Shown here one piece after another: positions 1 to 11,860 of a stretch of 64,000 bases of DNA; within the stretch, counting starts at the first letter, position 1, and every line of letters begins with the position of its first letter. The translations under genes were made by a program, and so were the position numbers. Source of the stretch: Diphasiastrum complanatum (taxonomy: Eukaryota; Streptophyta; Lycopodiopsida; Lycopodiales; Lycopodiaceae); contig MU831914.1 of the NCBI GenBank assembly GCA_029204225.1, positions 1 through 64,000 of the forward strand, read 5' to 3'. The notes under the pieces were generated by a model. That model saw nothing but the letters and a program-made list of their open reading frames with translations, did no database searches and had not been told where the DNA came from.

Positions 1-1
1 T

Positions 2-991
2 GGAATTATGGAAATTGGGGAATGATTCAAGGGGTTGGGGTTTTTTGGTTGGTGGTGTCAGAGAAGTAGTAGTGGAAACGAGGGTGGAAACTGTTTGTCC
101 AAATGAGAGGATGGGAGGAACAGAGGGGAACTGAGGTGTGGTGTGGAATACGGAAGACGAGGATGGAGCACAAATGGTCTGACGTGGGGGTGAAAAGTTG
201 ATGACTTGCATCCATGCCAGAGTGTCCGAAAACAACTGAGAATCAGAGGGATTAAACTGGAGAGGAGCAACGGTGGCTACAGGAGCAATGGAGGATGCGA
301 TAGTGATGGAAGAGGTAGTGGATAATGGAAGTGGTATCAACAGAGAAAACGAGAATTGAAACAAAAATAGTTGTGGATGGAACAGAAAGAGAGTAGTGAC
401 AACAAAGACAAGAGGAGGAGGTTGTACAGATGAAGAAGTGGCGGTGGTTGATGGAGTGGTTACTGATGTGTTGGTGGTATGTCGTCTGGTAGTAGGTGGA
501 GATGAGGAGGAAGAGGCAGCGCCACGGATTTTCTTGCTGGACGTTGTGTCAGTAACTACGGGTTGGAAAGATGTGGATGCGACAGATGGCGGATAAAGGT
601 TAGTGTGCTTCATGATGGAAGATAAAAGACTGGAGTGGTGGAAGCCGCGCACTTTTGCCTCGAGAAGTGCACAGACAAAATTACACAACAGGGGACCTGC
701 TGCGATACACTCATAGTTGTTGGGTTTGATGGAGATGGTTAGTTCGTGAATGAGGAAGGTGTACCAATCGTATGGCACAACCGTGGGGCCAAGGAATGCC
801 AGGAAGGATTCCACTATTTGACTCAGCAGCGTGGATTGACTTCTGTCCTTGCGCACTGTTGAAACAACCAGAAAGTTGTTCAACAGATGCGCAGTTGCAT
901 GTATGACTGGTTCCGTGATAGCATCTATTAGGTAACCGTTTGTTAGATTGGATGGGGATATTTGGTGTAGTCTTGGCAACGAATGGTTTGA
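2..991 (-). CDS. Long open frame, Ser/Thr/Pro-rich, runs off the left edge; function unknown
   Basis: Reading leftwards from 991, this frame stays open for 330 codons to the window edge; I checked every codon and the first upstream stop is at 992-994. The first Met is at 613, so the upstream 126 codons are either a non-initiator exon or a broken 5' end. The first third (about residues 5-125) is a normal mixed sequence with hydrophobic and charged residues, including the string VPYDWYTFLIHELT. From about residue 126 it becomes very rich in Ser, Thr and Pro, including a short SKKIRG basic patch. I do not recognise a domain. The change from a folded-looking segment to an S/T/P-rich tail resembles gag-like or 'plant transposon protein' ORFs, but that is inference. 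The frame lacks a normal end here because it leaves the window. A (+) S/P/T-rich stretch at 10.74-11.06 kb has a similar composition. Confidence 0.5.
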
Positions 992-1074
992 TTAGGCTTT
1001 TTGCCTAATGATAGGAGATGGGCTGATGGTCACTGGACATAATGCCAATGGTGACCATCGAGTCCGCGTTAATC

Positions 1075-1236
1075 CTAAACCTTGTGTGTGGTACCTTGGT
1101 ACAGGAAGTGGAAGAGCGACTTCGATGCATCCCAAGTGGCGTAAGTGTGAAGGGTGAGGCCCATGTCAATCTCAGAATGGAAAAGCACTGGGAAGAAACT
1201 CATTGCCTCAAGAAGTGGGCAGCAGTCTAAAGCCAT
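1075..1236 (-). other. Possible first exon upstream of the left-edge frame
   Basis: A 53-codon frame starts at an ATG in the favourable context ACCATGGCT (ATG at 1236-1234) and contains a plausible splice donor CCAAG/GTACCA at about 1095. It lies about 100 bp upstream of the open frame at 2-991 on the same strand, and a candidate acceptor (TTGCCAAG) sits near 978. The simple donor-acceptor pairing does not keep frame, so the link is tentative. No domain is recognised. Confidence 0.2.
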
Positions 1237-1239
1237 GGT

Positions 1240-2481
1240 TGAATCAGAGTGTTAGAGGGTAAGGGACAAATCTGTGTGGTCGAGGGTATTTCACGCTAGA
1301 TCACCTGCTTGGTGTCAGAGTGAAGAGGCCATGTTAGCATTGATAGTTAAAGTGCGAAAAAGTAGGAAAAAATTGTGGAAAAGGTAAAAAGAGGTGGAAA
1401 TGACAAAAACTATGAATAACGAGTGTCAGATGGTAAGAGTTGTAGTTCTGAGCACAGATCTAGGTTTAGAATGTCTAGATGATAGCTTGTATGAAGTTTG
1501 GTTGCAAACAGAGAACTTGAAAATTTCAGTGAAAATTTGAGTAGAGCTTCACCAGCAAAGGTGACAAATGATTCAAATTCAGCCCTTATAGCACAGAATT
1601 TAGAGTGCGTATCAGGTGAAATCCACTTTCCCTTGCTCAGTTCCACCCAAAATTTGACAGGGACCTTCTGTCTACGAGAGTTCAGAAGGTGATTTGACTG
1701 CCCTGCGAAAGTTCTGCGAGGGTTCAGACTGTCTGCGAGGGTTCAACTCTCGTAGGAGGTGATCTCTCGCACAACATGTTCCTGTGGTTGGATCTTCAAG
1801 ATCATACCATGTAGGCAGGCTAATTTCACTGCTCGGATTCCATTTATGCACCTTGTGAAGGTTGGTAGGATGATCTTGATGCTTTGCGGAGGTTCTGAAG
1901 ATTCAGCTTCTAGGAACCCTCACACACACTCAAAAATGATGTTTTTCTAATCAGGAACTCTCGTAGAGATTTTCATGGATGCATGTGGGTCAGATCTAGT
2001 GACTGTCCAAGTTTCAAGAGCTATCTCACAGGGGATCTCCAAAAATCTTGAAAAAAGTGCTCTTTTAGAGTGTTTTTTGATGAGACCTTGAGATTCTCTA
2101 ATTTTTAACTTTTGCAAACTGGAAATCTGCTTCATCCATGTTAGATTTGATTGTTGGTAGTTCTCTAGAAGTTTTGATGGATATTTGGTAATGGATCCAT
2201 CAGTTTTGGGTGAATTTTGCCCTTAAATTGCCATAGTTACTGAGATCGAGGTCTCTGATCTACAAATTTCGGGGACTTATTGGCATAATCTAATGATCAG
2301 CTTCCTTCTTGATCCCATCTGGATCTAGATCCCTCTTGGATCCTGATGGATTTTCCCGATCTTGCCAGATCTGGCTGAATCTTGATGGATCTAGCTTGAT
2401 TTGGTTCGATCTTCTTAGATCTAGTTGTGATGGCCTAGCATAATACTTTTCATAACATGCCACCACCAACCTGGATCTAAT
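1240..2481. other. Non-coding flank of the Ty3 relic, repeat-like
   Basis: No convincing gene. Between 1680 and 1760 the word CTGCGAGGGTTCA occurs twice, beside related CTCTCGTAG and CTCTCGC words. Between 2290 and 2430 there is a dense run of GATCT/GGATCT words. On the minus strand this stretch lies directly downstream of the Ty3 integrase stop, where a 3' LTR would be expected, but I could not fix LTR ends. Confidence 0.35.
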
Positions 2482-3773
2482 TCACTGTGGTGGCCAGTAC
2501 TTGTGCAACCGGCTACCGTTGATGGGTGTGTCGAACGGTGTCCCATCTAGCTTCTCCAGATTCATGGCTCCATGATTAAGAATTTCTTTGATCCGATAAG
2601 GAGCTTCGCTTGTGAATTTTAATTTCCCCTTGATCGCCTTTGTTTTATACATCAAGACCAGATCTCTGAAACGAAGATCCTTCTTTTGTAACCTACGATC
2701 GTGCCATGCCTTGTGCCTTTGCTTTTCAGCTGCCAGTGCATGCACAACTAGTAAGCGTGTTTCATAGAGTTTATGCAGAGCTTCGTGGCATAGTTGTAGA
2801 GATTTGGATTCATTAAGACATTGGGTTGTGGCAATCCTTAATGAAGGGACTAAAAACTCTACTAGCATTACGACATCCTAACCATGCACCAATTGGAAAG
2901 TTGTTTGATCAGTGTTTCCCTTATATGATGTCCTGAATGCCCATAGAGTAGCATGCAACTTGTGTTCCCAATCTGATCTGCTAGCTTCAACTGTTTTCAT
3001 GAGTACGCTACACAGTATCTTATTGGATAATTCTGTTTGCCCATTACCGCGAGGATAATAAGGCGTACTAGTTCTATGGATCACGAAGAATTCCTCCAAT
3101 AGGACCTTGATGGTCTCATTGATGAGATGACTTTTGCGATCGCTGACTAGCTCCACCGGGCATCCAAAGCGCACAATGACATTTTCATAGAAGAACTTGG
3201 CAGTTGTCCTAGCATCAACTACTCTTATTGCCTTGGCTTTGACCCACTTGGTGAGATAGTCCGTGGCTACGATTATGTACCGAGCCTAGGTACGCAGGGT
3301 GAATTGGACCGTGGTGCTTGGGCTAAGACCATGTGTAGTAGGTCATAATTCAATCTCGTTGGTCTCCTTGCCCTTTGGCACACATTGCACTTTCTCAGGT
3401 ATTCCTCCGTATCCTTATGAATCGTTGGCCACCAACATCCTGATTGCAGAATCTTGCGAACTGTAATGTCGGATGCAAAATGGCCTCCACCCATGCCTTC
3501 ATGTGAAAGCGAAGTGATTTGGGTGGTCTCATGTGGAAGAATACACCGTCGAAGAATCCCATCTGGTCCTCTTTGATACAATTGGTTAGCAAACAGCTGA
3601 TAAGGTCTAGCTTTCAGGATCAATTTTTGTTGATCTGCCTTTGGTATGATTTGTCTGGTTGGCACTGCATTAGATATTCAACAATGTCGGCAGCCCATTC
3701 TGGTACTGTGTCCATGTAAAGTAAGGCATCATCGGCCAGCTCATCGTCGGGTTGGGTTGCAACCTCCTTCCCC
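2482..3773 (-). pseudogene. Ty3/gypsy pol relic: end of RNase H linker plus integrase
   Basis: Three minus-strand frames joined by frameshifts read as the integrase half of a Ty3/gypsy polyprotein. In order: a linker with EWAADIVEYL (about 3700-3770); the HHCC zinc domain at 3273-3665 (His pair, then CNVCQRARRP); the catalytic core with IIVATDYLTKW (about 3230-3270) and ELVSDRKSHL (about 3120-3160), giving two of the three D,D,E acids, followed by YYPRGNGQTE; and the C-terminal region at 2482-2868 with LVLMYKTKAIKGKL, ending in KYWPPQ. Integrase would insert element cDNA into the genome. Breaks lie near 3273 and 3665, and protease, RT and gag are absent. The upstream end is cut at about 3773, where a copia fragment begins in the opposite orientation. 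Confidence 0.9.
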
Positions 3774-4785
3774 TTGAGTGAGTATGATCATTCACTTTAT
3801 TATAGGTTTGCTGGAAATGATGTTACCATCTTGTTAATCTATGTGGATGATATCATCTTGAGTGGTGGAGACAATCAAGATGTGGAGGATATCAAGAGTG
3901 CTCTTAGGAAGGAGTTTGAAGTGCATGATCTTGGTAACTTGCATTACATTTTGGGAATATAAGTCATTAGATCTTCTCAATCTACTTTCATTTGTCAAGA
4001 GAAGTATACTGATTCTATTCTAGAAAGATTTCATATGGTAGATGCAAAAGCTAGTAATACACCTATGGAGTCTCATGTAAAGCTAACTATAAGAGGTAGT
4101 GAAAGATCCTTCAAGGACATTACTCTCTATAGAAGCTAGTTGATTCACTCATCTATCTAACCATTACTAGACCAGATCTAAGCTATTGTATTGGAAGATC
4201 GAGTCAATTCATGCAAGATCCTAGTGAGGAGCATTGGAAGCTAGGAAAACGAGTTTTGAATTTTGGCATATTGTATGAGGGATCATCATCTAATCTTTTG
4301 GATTTTCAGATTCGAACTATGTTGGAGATGTAATGGATAGGAAATCCATTAGGCTCATTCTATTTTAATAGGTGATGGAGCTATATCATGATGTCGAAGA
4401 AACAAGCCACTATCTCGTTGTCATATTGTGAGGCCGAGTAGAAAGCTCTTACATTGCATAAAGGAGATGGTATGGATCAACAGGATTATCAAGGACCTTC
4501 ACTTGCTAGATTTTTTAGAGAGCCCAATCATCTTTTGTGACAATCAATCAGCCCAAAGGTTGGCAACCAATCCTATCTTTCATGCTAGGAGCAAGCATAT
4601 TGAAGTGCAATATCATTTTGTGAGGGAGCAAGTCATTGCAAAGGAGGTGGAGCTTCAACATTTGTCCTCAAGGGAATGTGTAGCTGATATCTTCACCAAC
4701 CCATTGGGAAAGGACTTGTTCATAAAGCATAGGACTTCACTTGGAGTGTTATCTAAGTCTATGCTAAAACTAGTTGAAGAGGGAG
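3774..4785 (+). pseudogene. Ty1/copia fragment A: RT C-terminal part and RNase H
   Basis: The fragment starts inside the reverse transcriptase and carries the catalytic YVDD box (IYVDDIILSG, about 3836-3866), then the HDLGNLHYILGI stretch. Several stops and frameshifts follow between 3960 and 4430. The RNase H/connection end (4428-4787) is well kept, with IFCDNQSAQRLATN, HARSKHIE and ADIFTNPLGKDL. The polypurine tract GAAGAGGGAG precedes the LTR. Fragment D (13.7-14.7 kb) is a close sister copy. The 5' end is truncated against the Ty3 relic. Confidence 0.92.
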
Positions 4786-5274
4786 TGTGAAAGATTCAAC
4801 TAGTTTGATCATATTTGCTACATTTCCATATTTGGAAAATTGAGGCCAACTTTGTTTTAGACTTAGAGTTTGACTTTTCAAAGTTCATTAGTCTAAATTT
4901 CATTTGAATAAACACTTTTTGAAAGTGTGGGAAAGTTAGAAGTCGAGGTTGATCAGTAGATTTAAATTTGAATGTTGGGTACTTTGAATCTAGGCCCAAA
5001 AATAGTAGGGTCTACATTTTGGTGGGAAAGCCAAGTGGCCGAATAGGATTTGGAACTGCTATAAATGGATGTAGCTCATAGAGAGACATATCTTCTCTCT
5101 TCTCTTGGGTTCTACTATCCATTGGTGCACTATACTTGTGATTGCATGCAATTCTATGTGTAGAATGATCTACGTGTGAAATACAGTAGCTTGCTGGTTT
5201 TGTACAGATAGCAACAGTACTTTTGATTCATGTTTGATCAAATTCTATTAGAGTTTGCATCTTCACTCATCACG
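4786..5274 (+). repeat. 3' LTR (truncated) of copia fragment A
   Basis: It begins TGTGAAAGATTC directly after a polypurine tract. A TATA box, CTATAAATGG, is at about 5059. The same LTR occurs complete and inverted at 10092-10739, where its end AATCTTTCACA mirrors the start. Here the homology stops at about 5274, where integrase sequence of another element begins, so the last part of the LTR is missing. Confidence 0.8.
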
Positions 5275-7651
5275 TTTGTTGACATTTCTTCTATAATATC
5301 ATTTCCTTTGATAACATCACTCATTTTTCCTCTTCTAAAAGTATTCCTGGTGCAACATGTTTTGTCACCTTTATTGATGACTTTACTAGATAGACTTGGT
5401 TGTATCTACTTTCTTCAAAGGCTATGGTATTTGATCACTAATCTTCAAAGCTTATGTTGAGAAACAGTTTTCTTTCAAAGTTAAAGCTTTAAGATGTGAT
5501 GGAGGAGATGAATACATCTTCAACAAGTTTCATGAATATTGTGAAGGTGAAGGAATAAAGAGAGAGTTTTCTTGTGCTTATTCTCCATCTCAAAATGGAG
5601 TTGATGATAGGAAAAACAGATCTTTACGTGAATGTGCTTAAGCAATTTGAATTGAAGCTTCTTTGCCTATTGAATATTGGGGTAAAGCTATAAATTGTGC
5701 AAACTACTTGCGCAATAGATTACCTCACAATGCACTTGCTGGAAAATCACCTTTTGAAGTCTTCTTTAAGAAGAAACCTAAGGTAGATCACCTTAGAGTT
5801 TTTGGTTGTGCTTGCTTTATTCATGTACCCTTGGAAACAAGGAAAAGAGTTGATCCTTATTCTATTAAAGGGATCATGATTGAATATGCATCCAACAAGA
5901 AAGCTTACAGAATCTATGTTCCTTCTACCTCAATTACAATTGAGAGTAGGGATGTTATATTCCATGAGGATCAAAAATACATTCTTGAGGAGGCCGAGTT
6001 CAAATATTCTCACAAAGATACTCCAATCATCACCCTTGAAGACTATCATGGAGAGATGGGGCCGAGAATTGAGGAGGAGTCACCTTGAATCTTTTCACCA
6101 AGGAGATCTCAAAGAGAAAGATCCGAGCCTAGGAGGCTTACTTATGCAGATAGAGGCAAGCAAGTGGAATTTAACTCCACTAATTGTGCTTATTTTATCT
6201 CACATGAGGAGCCAAAGGATGTATATGATGCACTCAATTCGAAGGAACAGTATCTTGCCATGAAGGAGGAATATGATGCTTTGATGGCCAACAAGACATG
6301 GGAGCTTGTGGATCTTCCATCCAACAAGCACACCATTGGTTGCAAGTGGGTTTTTTGAGTCAATTATAATCAAGATGGCACAATCAACAAGTACAAGGCT
6401 AGACTTTGTGCTAAGGGTTTTGTTTAAGTTTATGGACTTGATTATGAGGAGACTTTTGCTCCAGTTGCAAAGATGGTGTCAATTAGAATCATAATTTCCA
6501 TTGCTTGTATTTTCAATTGGCAAGTTCTTCAACTAGATGTCTCTAATGCATTTTTAAATGGATATCTAGAAGAAGAGATTTATATGGATCAACCTATTGG
6601 GTTCATCCATGACAAATACAAAGTTTGCTTGCTCTTCAAAAGTCTATATGGACTAAAGCAAGCTCCAAGGTTATGGTATTCTTGACTTAACACCTTTCTT
6701 GAGTCACTAGGATTTAATCTTAGTAACTATGATCCTTCCTTGTATGTCAATTTTTTGATAAAGATATTGTCATCCTTCTTATTTATGTTGATGATATCAT
6801 TTTAACAGGAAGTTGTATCAAGTTAGTTGAGGAAACCAAGATTGCACTTGGAAAAGAGTTCAAGATGCAAGATCTTGGAAAAATTCACCACATACTAGGA
6901 ATAGAAATTGACTTTCTTAAAGATAAAGCTTTTGTATGTCAATCCAAGTATGCTCTTTTCATGTTAAAAAAGTTCAATATGTTAGATTGTAAGAGTATAG
7001 AAACTCCTATGGAGTAAAATTGACATAAGCTTTAGTGTTCATAAGTTGAGCCAGACTATACAAAATCCTACTATTTATCATTGGAAAATGGCCAAGAGAG
7101 TGCTTAGATATATATCTTCAACTTTTGATTATGGTTTACTGTATAAAAGTGAAGATCTTTCTATTGTTGGTTATTCTGACTCGGATTTTGCAAGTGATAG
7201 AGCAGATCAAAAATCTACAAGTGCTTATGTCATATATCTTGGAGGAAACTTGATATCTTGGCTTTCCAAAAAGCAAGATATTGTATCACTCTCATCTTGT
7301 GAAGCTGAGTATAAGGCACTCACTACAACAACAAAGGAAGTGCTTTGGATCAAGAGGATGGTAGTGGAGCTAAAGATAATCATGGAAGATGATCTACCTA
7401 TGATCATGTGTGACAACATTTCAGCCCAAGCCCTTGCCAACAACCCGATATTCCATGCAAGGAGCAAACAAATTGAAGTTGCACATCACTTCGTGAGAGA
7501 GAAGCTCATTGGAGGGGAAATCTACTTGGAGCACATCGACACATCATCTTGTATTGCTGATATGCTCACCAAACCTTTGAGCAAGAGTTCCTTCATCAAG
7601 CATAGATCCAATCTTGGAGTAATACCAAGATCTATGTTCAAGTCAATATAG
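5275..7651 (+). pseudogene. Ty1/copia fragment B: integrase, RT and RNase H
   Basis: This is a long but broken copia pol. Integrase: FIDDFTR at about 5372, AYSPSQNGV (about 5577), then an open stretch at 5663-6088 with YWGKAINCANYLRNRLP and FGCACFIHVP. RT: ANKTWELVDLP and GCKWVF (about 6285-6355), [21 protein letters not shown] (about 6530-6590), [14 protein letters not shown] (about 6640-6685), and a frameshifted VDDIILTG at about 6790. RNase H: an intact 201-residue frame at 7046-7651 with SDSDFASDR, SLSSCEAEYKAL, HARSKQIEV and ADMLTKPLSK. Roughly seven stops or frameshifts and a deletion near 7015-7045 make it non-functional. Gag and protease are missing. The PPT TTTTTAGGAG leads into the 3' LTR. 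Confidence 0.93.
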
Positions 7652-7665
7652 ATTGTTTTTAGGAG

Positions 7666-8437
7666 TGTTGAAATGGAAAAATAATCCATCTTGACTTTAG
7701 GCTTGCTACAAACATTGTACCATGCAAGTATGTTGTTCATAAATGCAAATGCCAAGTTTGGCCTAGTAGATAGAACTCGAGCTACATGGGTATGTCATAT
7801 CTAGTTTGATGATTACAACTTGCATATAGATTGTAGTCATAGAATTAGCAAAATTATGCTAGTAGAAACTCATGGCAGTTCACATGCATTAATTGTAAGT
7901 GATCCATAGTGATATGCAAGGCATGCACAAAGTGAAATGGACACATGCATGATGATTTGTACATTTCTAGTTAGAACTAGGACACTTGGAAAAAGTTGAT
8001 AGAAATTCATGCATGAGATGTGACAAATGTCACATAGACTCTAGTTTTCACTTTAGATGATGGATGGATGTGGTTCTACCTCGAGCTATCTCAAACTCCA
8101 TAAATATGTGTAGCTCTTCTCATATTTTTTGATGAAGAACCAAAGCTTTGTAGCTATCTCTTGCCATTTTGGATCCACACAATTTTTGCTTGTTGTCTCT
8201 CTATCTTTCTCTCTCTAACGCGTGTTGAGGCTAATGCTAATACACTAATTTCTTGTACTTTTGCTCATTTATGATTCATTGCTATCATTCTCTATTGCTT
8301 AGCATGCTAGATTGTGGTTAAGCCATAACTTCTGTACTAGATCTTGCTAATCAATCTAGAATTAGGTTATTGTGCTAATCATAAAGCTTAATTAGATCTA
8401 TCATACTTGTGGACATTCCCCACACGTGTGAATTCTA
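7666..8437 (+). repeat. 3' LTR of copia fragment B
   Basis: It starts TGTTGAAATGG just after the polypurine tract at about 7656-7665. The end is set at about 8437 by comparison with the distantly related inverted LTR at 34829-35482: both finish with a CACACGTGTGAAT-like segment preceded by GTGGACA. The last bases are degenerate, so the end is approximate. Confidence 0.65.
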
Positions 8438-8907
8438 GAAATTTTGTCACAAAGAAGTTTTTTTTGGAATTATGGACCACTATGGCCCATGAAAAGAGAG
8501 TTTGTTTGCCATGACCATCTTGTAGGCTTAATTTAAATAAGAAACTATAGGTAGAATTATAGAAAGTAACATGGATGAGAGCAAAGTGACAATCATTATA
8601 AAATACTAAAGAATTACATCACAGTGGAAGTGGAAAAATATCATGACTTACAAAAGTGGGAGAATACAACAATAAGTTAACTTGATAAATTTCTACGATC
8701 AACAAAAATAAGATACTTGCAAATTTATGTACCCTTATAGCTTTTTGTAGCAAGCATCAACCTCATTATTGACATGAAGTAATGGCTCAATTATCTATGA
8801 TAATTAGCAAAATAGTTTTTACGTTACTTAGGTATGGTGGTGTTCAATCTTTAGTAGACGTTCAAAGTTTTTAGCTTTAGTGGCCCTATTCTATGAAGAC
8901 TGTATGC
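8438..8907. other. AT-rich stretch without a recognisable gene
   Basis: No open frame or motif is seen. It lies between the 3' LTR of fragment B and the truncated gag of fragment C, so it is probably old insertion target or decayed element interior. Confidence 0.5.
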
Positions 8908-9489
8908 TCATTTCTGCAAACAATATGCTTCAAGAACAAAATATTTGTTATCCTCTAGAGCTCTCTTATGTACTAATTTCCATGGAGACAAAAGTCTTTT
9001 GAATAGCAATACTTTGAACAATGTCAGCATGAGCATCCAACAACCATTAAGAATCACTTGAATAAGCTCTCCTTCCTTAATGCTTTCATCAATGCAAGCC
9101 AACTCGTCATTCATTCTCAAAACAAAAGTACTTGGACTTTCTTCATTCTTTTGCAAACAAGAAAAGATTTTCCTTCTTAGAGTCAACACTCTAGAAGTAG
9201 ACTTGGATTCATTAAGCTTCTTCAATGAATTCCAATCTTCCAAAGATGATGTGCACTTACCAACAAGTTCATTGGTAACATTCATCTTTATCATGTGTAG
9301 AGCCTTCTTGGCCCTCTTGTCATACCTCCATTGATCTTGTTGTGTTGCTGGTCTTTCCTCCAAACCTACAACAATATCCAAAACATCATTCATCTCAAGA
9401 AGTGACTCCATCCTCACTTTCCACAATGAATAGTTACTTGAGGTAAGCCTATCATTGGCTTCCAACATGACTCCAATTGAGGTTGCCAT
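8908..9489 (-). pseudogene. Ty1/copia fragment C: gag (UBN2-type)
   Basis: A 193-residue frame with the copia gag signature. It has an N-terminal LTSSNYSLWKVRMES segment (about residues 16-31), then KRAKKALHMIKMNV, the NESKSTSRVLTLRRKIF stretch and FVLRMNDELACIDES. Gag forms the cytoplasmic virus-like particle that packages element RNA. The frame degrades after about residue 145 and no zinc knuckle follows, so it is truncated. It is preceded by a leader, a primer-binding site and an LTR on the same strand (10075-10739). It is related to the better kept gag at 33031-34125. Confidence 0.9.
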
Positions 9490-10074
9490 GTAGCAATGAC
9501 TTGATCTTCTCTTTCAACCTGTTTCAATGCACAAAGCACTCCTTTGAACAACAACAAATGCTTTCAAAAGAAATCACCAAGATTTGAAACTATCTCACAA
9601 ATTCTCTTCTAGCACTTATCCAAGCAAATCAACACACAGAATCATGAAATCTTGATCAACCTATGATCTATCCTCAATCTAATGACTTTTGCCACTTTCT
9701 AAGATTGAAATACACTCAAATGAAGTCCAGAAACCTCACTATCTAGAGATCCAATCAAAATTAGAGTTTTGACAAAATCACAAAAAAAATTGACTATTCC
9801 AAATCTACATGCAAATGCTGAAAATTTGATATGCAATCTATAAGCCACCACTTAGGCTGATCCAATGATCCAAAAAATGGCTAAATCCAGTATGTGAATT
9901 CAAAAATCGGAATTGATCAAGCATATTGACATGTATAGTGTTTTGATTTACAAAAGATCCAATTTACAAAAGCAAAAAACTCGATTTTGGTGTAGAATCC
10001 TCTCTAGCATGCTCTAGACTTGATATCTTCACCAAATCATTGATAGATCTGATTGTCTCCTTCATAACCTGAAA

Positions 10075-10090
10075 CACAAGCTCTGATACC
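10075..10090 (-). promoter_or_regulatory. Primer-binding site (initiator tRNA-Met) of copia fragment C
   Basis: The minus strand reads GGTATCAGAGCTTGTG one base after the LTR end. This is the usual plant copia site, complementary to the 3' end of initiator tRNA-Met, where minus-strand DNA synthesis starts. Confidence 0.85.
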
Positions 10091-10091
10091 T

Positions 10092-10739
10092 TGTGAAAGA
10101 TTCCAGATAGTTATGATCCAATCTACTTGAATGATCTTTGGTTAGAAAGTGAAATACGCTACCAATCTCACCAATGTAGAAAAATCAGCATCTACACACA
10201 AAATGAGATGCAAACACCAATAGAACTTGATCAAACTTGAATGAAATGAAAAAGTGTTGTTTTTGTCCATACAAACCAGCAAGCTACTGTATTTCACATG
10301 TGTGGGTCCAAAATAGCAAATATAGATCATTCTACACATAGAATTGCAAGCAACCACCAAGATAGTGCACCAATGGATAGTAGAACCCAAGAGGACCATG
10401 TATAAGCATGAAATGAGATAGAGAAGAGAGAAGATAGCTCTCTACACGAGTTACATCCTTTTATAACAGGTCCAAACCCTATTTGGCCACTTGGCTTTCC
10501 CACCAAAATGCTAACCCTACTAATTTTGGGTCTAGATTCAATGTACCCAACTATTCAAATTTGAATCTACTCAAACTTGCATTCTAACTTTCCCACATTT
10601 CAAAAAGTGTTTATTCAAATGAAATTTAGACTAATGAATTTTGAAAAGTCAATCTCTAAGTCTAAAACAAGTTTTGGCCTCAATATGCCAAATATGGAAA
10701 TATAGCAAAAATGTGATGAAACTAGTTGAATCTTTCACA
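10092..10739 (-). repeat. 5' LTR of copia fragment C (complete, 648 bp)
   Basis: On the minus strand it runs from TGTGAAAGATTC at 10739 to AATCTTTCACA at 10092, so the terminal inverted repeat is at least 9 bp. It matches the LTR at 4786-5274 in inverted orientation and the short piece at 14577-14707. The primer-binding site follows directly. Confidence 0.85.
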
Positions 10740-10740
10740 C

Positions 10741-11466
10741 TACGCACTTATGTTCTAGCACCATGTGAATCATCCTACCATGCTTCCTCATCCCAGAGTC
10801 GTCATCGAGTACGCAGCAAGATTGTTTCACCCCACTTGCCTCCCGTGTCTCGTCATCGCACTCAACAACCATCATCAGCTATGCCCATACTGCCTATTGC
10901 TTCTCACTCTGAACTACCTATTCCTCCATCCTCTACTACTACACTCATCTCTAATTCCTCACAAGTGGCTTATGTAACTATCGGATCCACCGTCCAAGTT
11001 GCAAAAGCACAAGCCGCCTCACCCCCACATTCTACAACTATGTCCCCTTCTACATAGAGGCCTATGGAACTGTCTGATAATTATGATCCCTTGCAAACAG
11101 ATTAGCAATCTGTCATGTCTCAGAGCCTCAAGCCGTTTAATCCCGACTCCCCCGGAATGAGATCGATTAGTTCCATGAAACATTTGAAAATCTAGATACT
11201 GCACCATCTTTTCAGCAGGTCCAAGACCGAGTGCCAGCATCACAGCACCTGACGCTATCAAAATCACTTCTGCGATCATATCTTCAAAGTAGTTTGATGC
11301 ATAAGTACCATAAGGTTTTGAAGATGAGGATATCTTTGAAGAGAAAGACCCGCAAGCCAATCTTCAGGCCAAATCTGGACAACCAGTGGGATCTGTACCT
11401 CCTGCTGCCACAACTACACATATGGGCATTTTGTCACAAGAACCCAATTCTTAAACCAGAATTTTG
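10741..11466 (+). other. Ser/Pro/Thr-rich reading frame remnant
   Basis: A frame running to 11057 encodes an S/P/T-rich segment (HASSSQSRHR, then repeated PIPPSSTTT-like words), followed after stops by a LSDNYDPLQTD motif and, to 11467, a mixed segment. Its first codons lie in the inverted LTR, so the true start is lost. The YDPL motif before a Ser/Pro-rich to mixed transition recalls LINE ORF regions, but I cannot assign it. Composition resembles the left-edge frame at 2-991. Confidence 0.25.
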
Positions 11467-11599
11467 ACATTTTTCTTTTGTGTGACACATCCTTGCCAAA
11501 AAATTTCCAGAGACCCTATAGGAGAAATCTAGGCTGGAGGTGGGGTCCGACAATAACAAAAAAATTCACGTGGTACTGCCATGCGCAAATTTTTTTAAA

Positions 11600-11860
11600 A
11601 CAAAAAAAATAAAAAATTGAGCGCCAAAACATCTTGGCATGGTAGAGCCACGCGTGGAAGTGTCACGTATGGCTGTTATTTAACTGCCTCTCATGTGGCA
11701 TGTATCTCTAGAGATTTGCCATGCATGGCACTGCCACGTGTGGCAAATCTCCACACGTGCCAGTGCCACACGTGGCAAATTTCAAGAAATACATGCAAAA
11801 GTTACAGAGAGTTTCATTTTGATATTGCCACGCGTGGCAAAATAAATTTCCTATAATTTT
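11600..11860. repeat. Cluster of CACGTG/CACGCGTG palindromes
   Basis: The words TGCCACGTGTGGCA, CCACGCGTGG, CCATGCATGG and close relatives occur at least eight times in about 220 bp, in both orientations. One nested hairpin has arms at 11727-11744 and 11752-11769 (17 of 18 bases pair, 7-nt spacer). Another has GAGATTTGCCA at 11711-11721 pairing with 11741-11751. Such arrays are typical of subterminal repeats of CACTA-type DNA transposons; the core is also a G-box. A possible CACTA coding relic lies at 12.6-13.7 kb. Confidence 0.6.

Noticed and set aside
396-596. Plus-strand Val/Glu-rich frame
   Set aside because: It is the antisense shadow of the S/T/P-rich minus-strand frame at 2-991.
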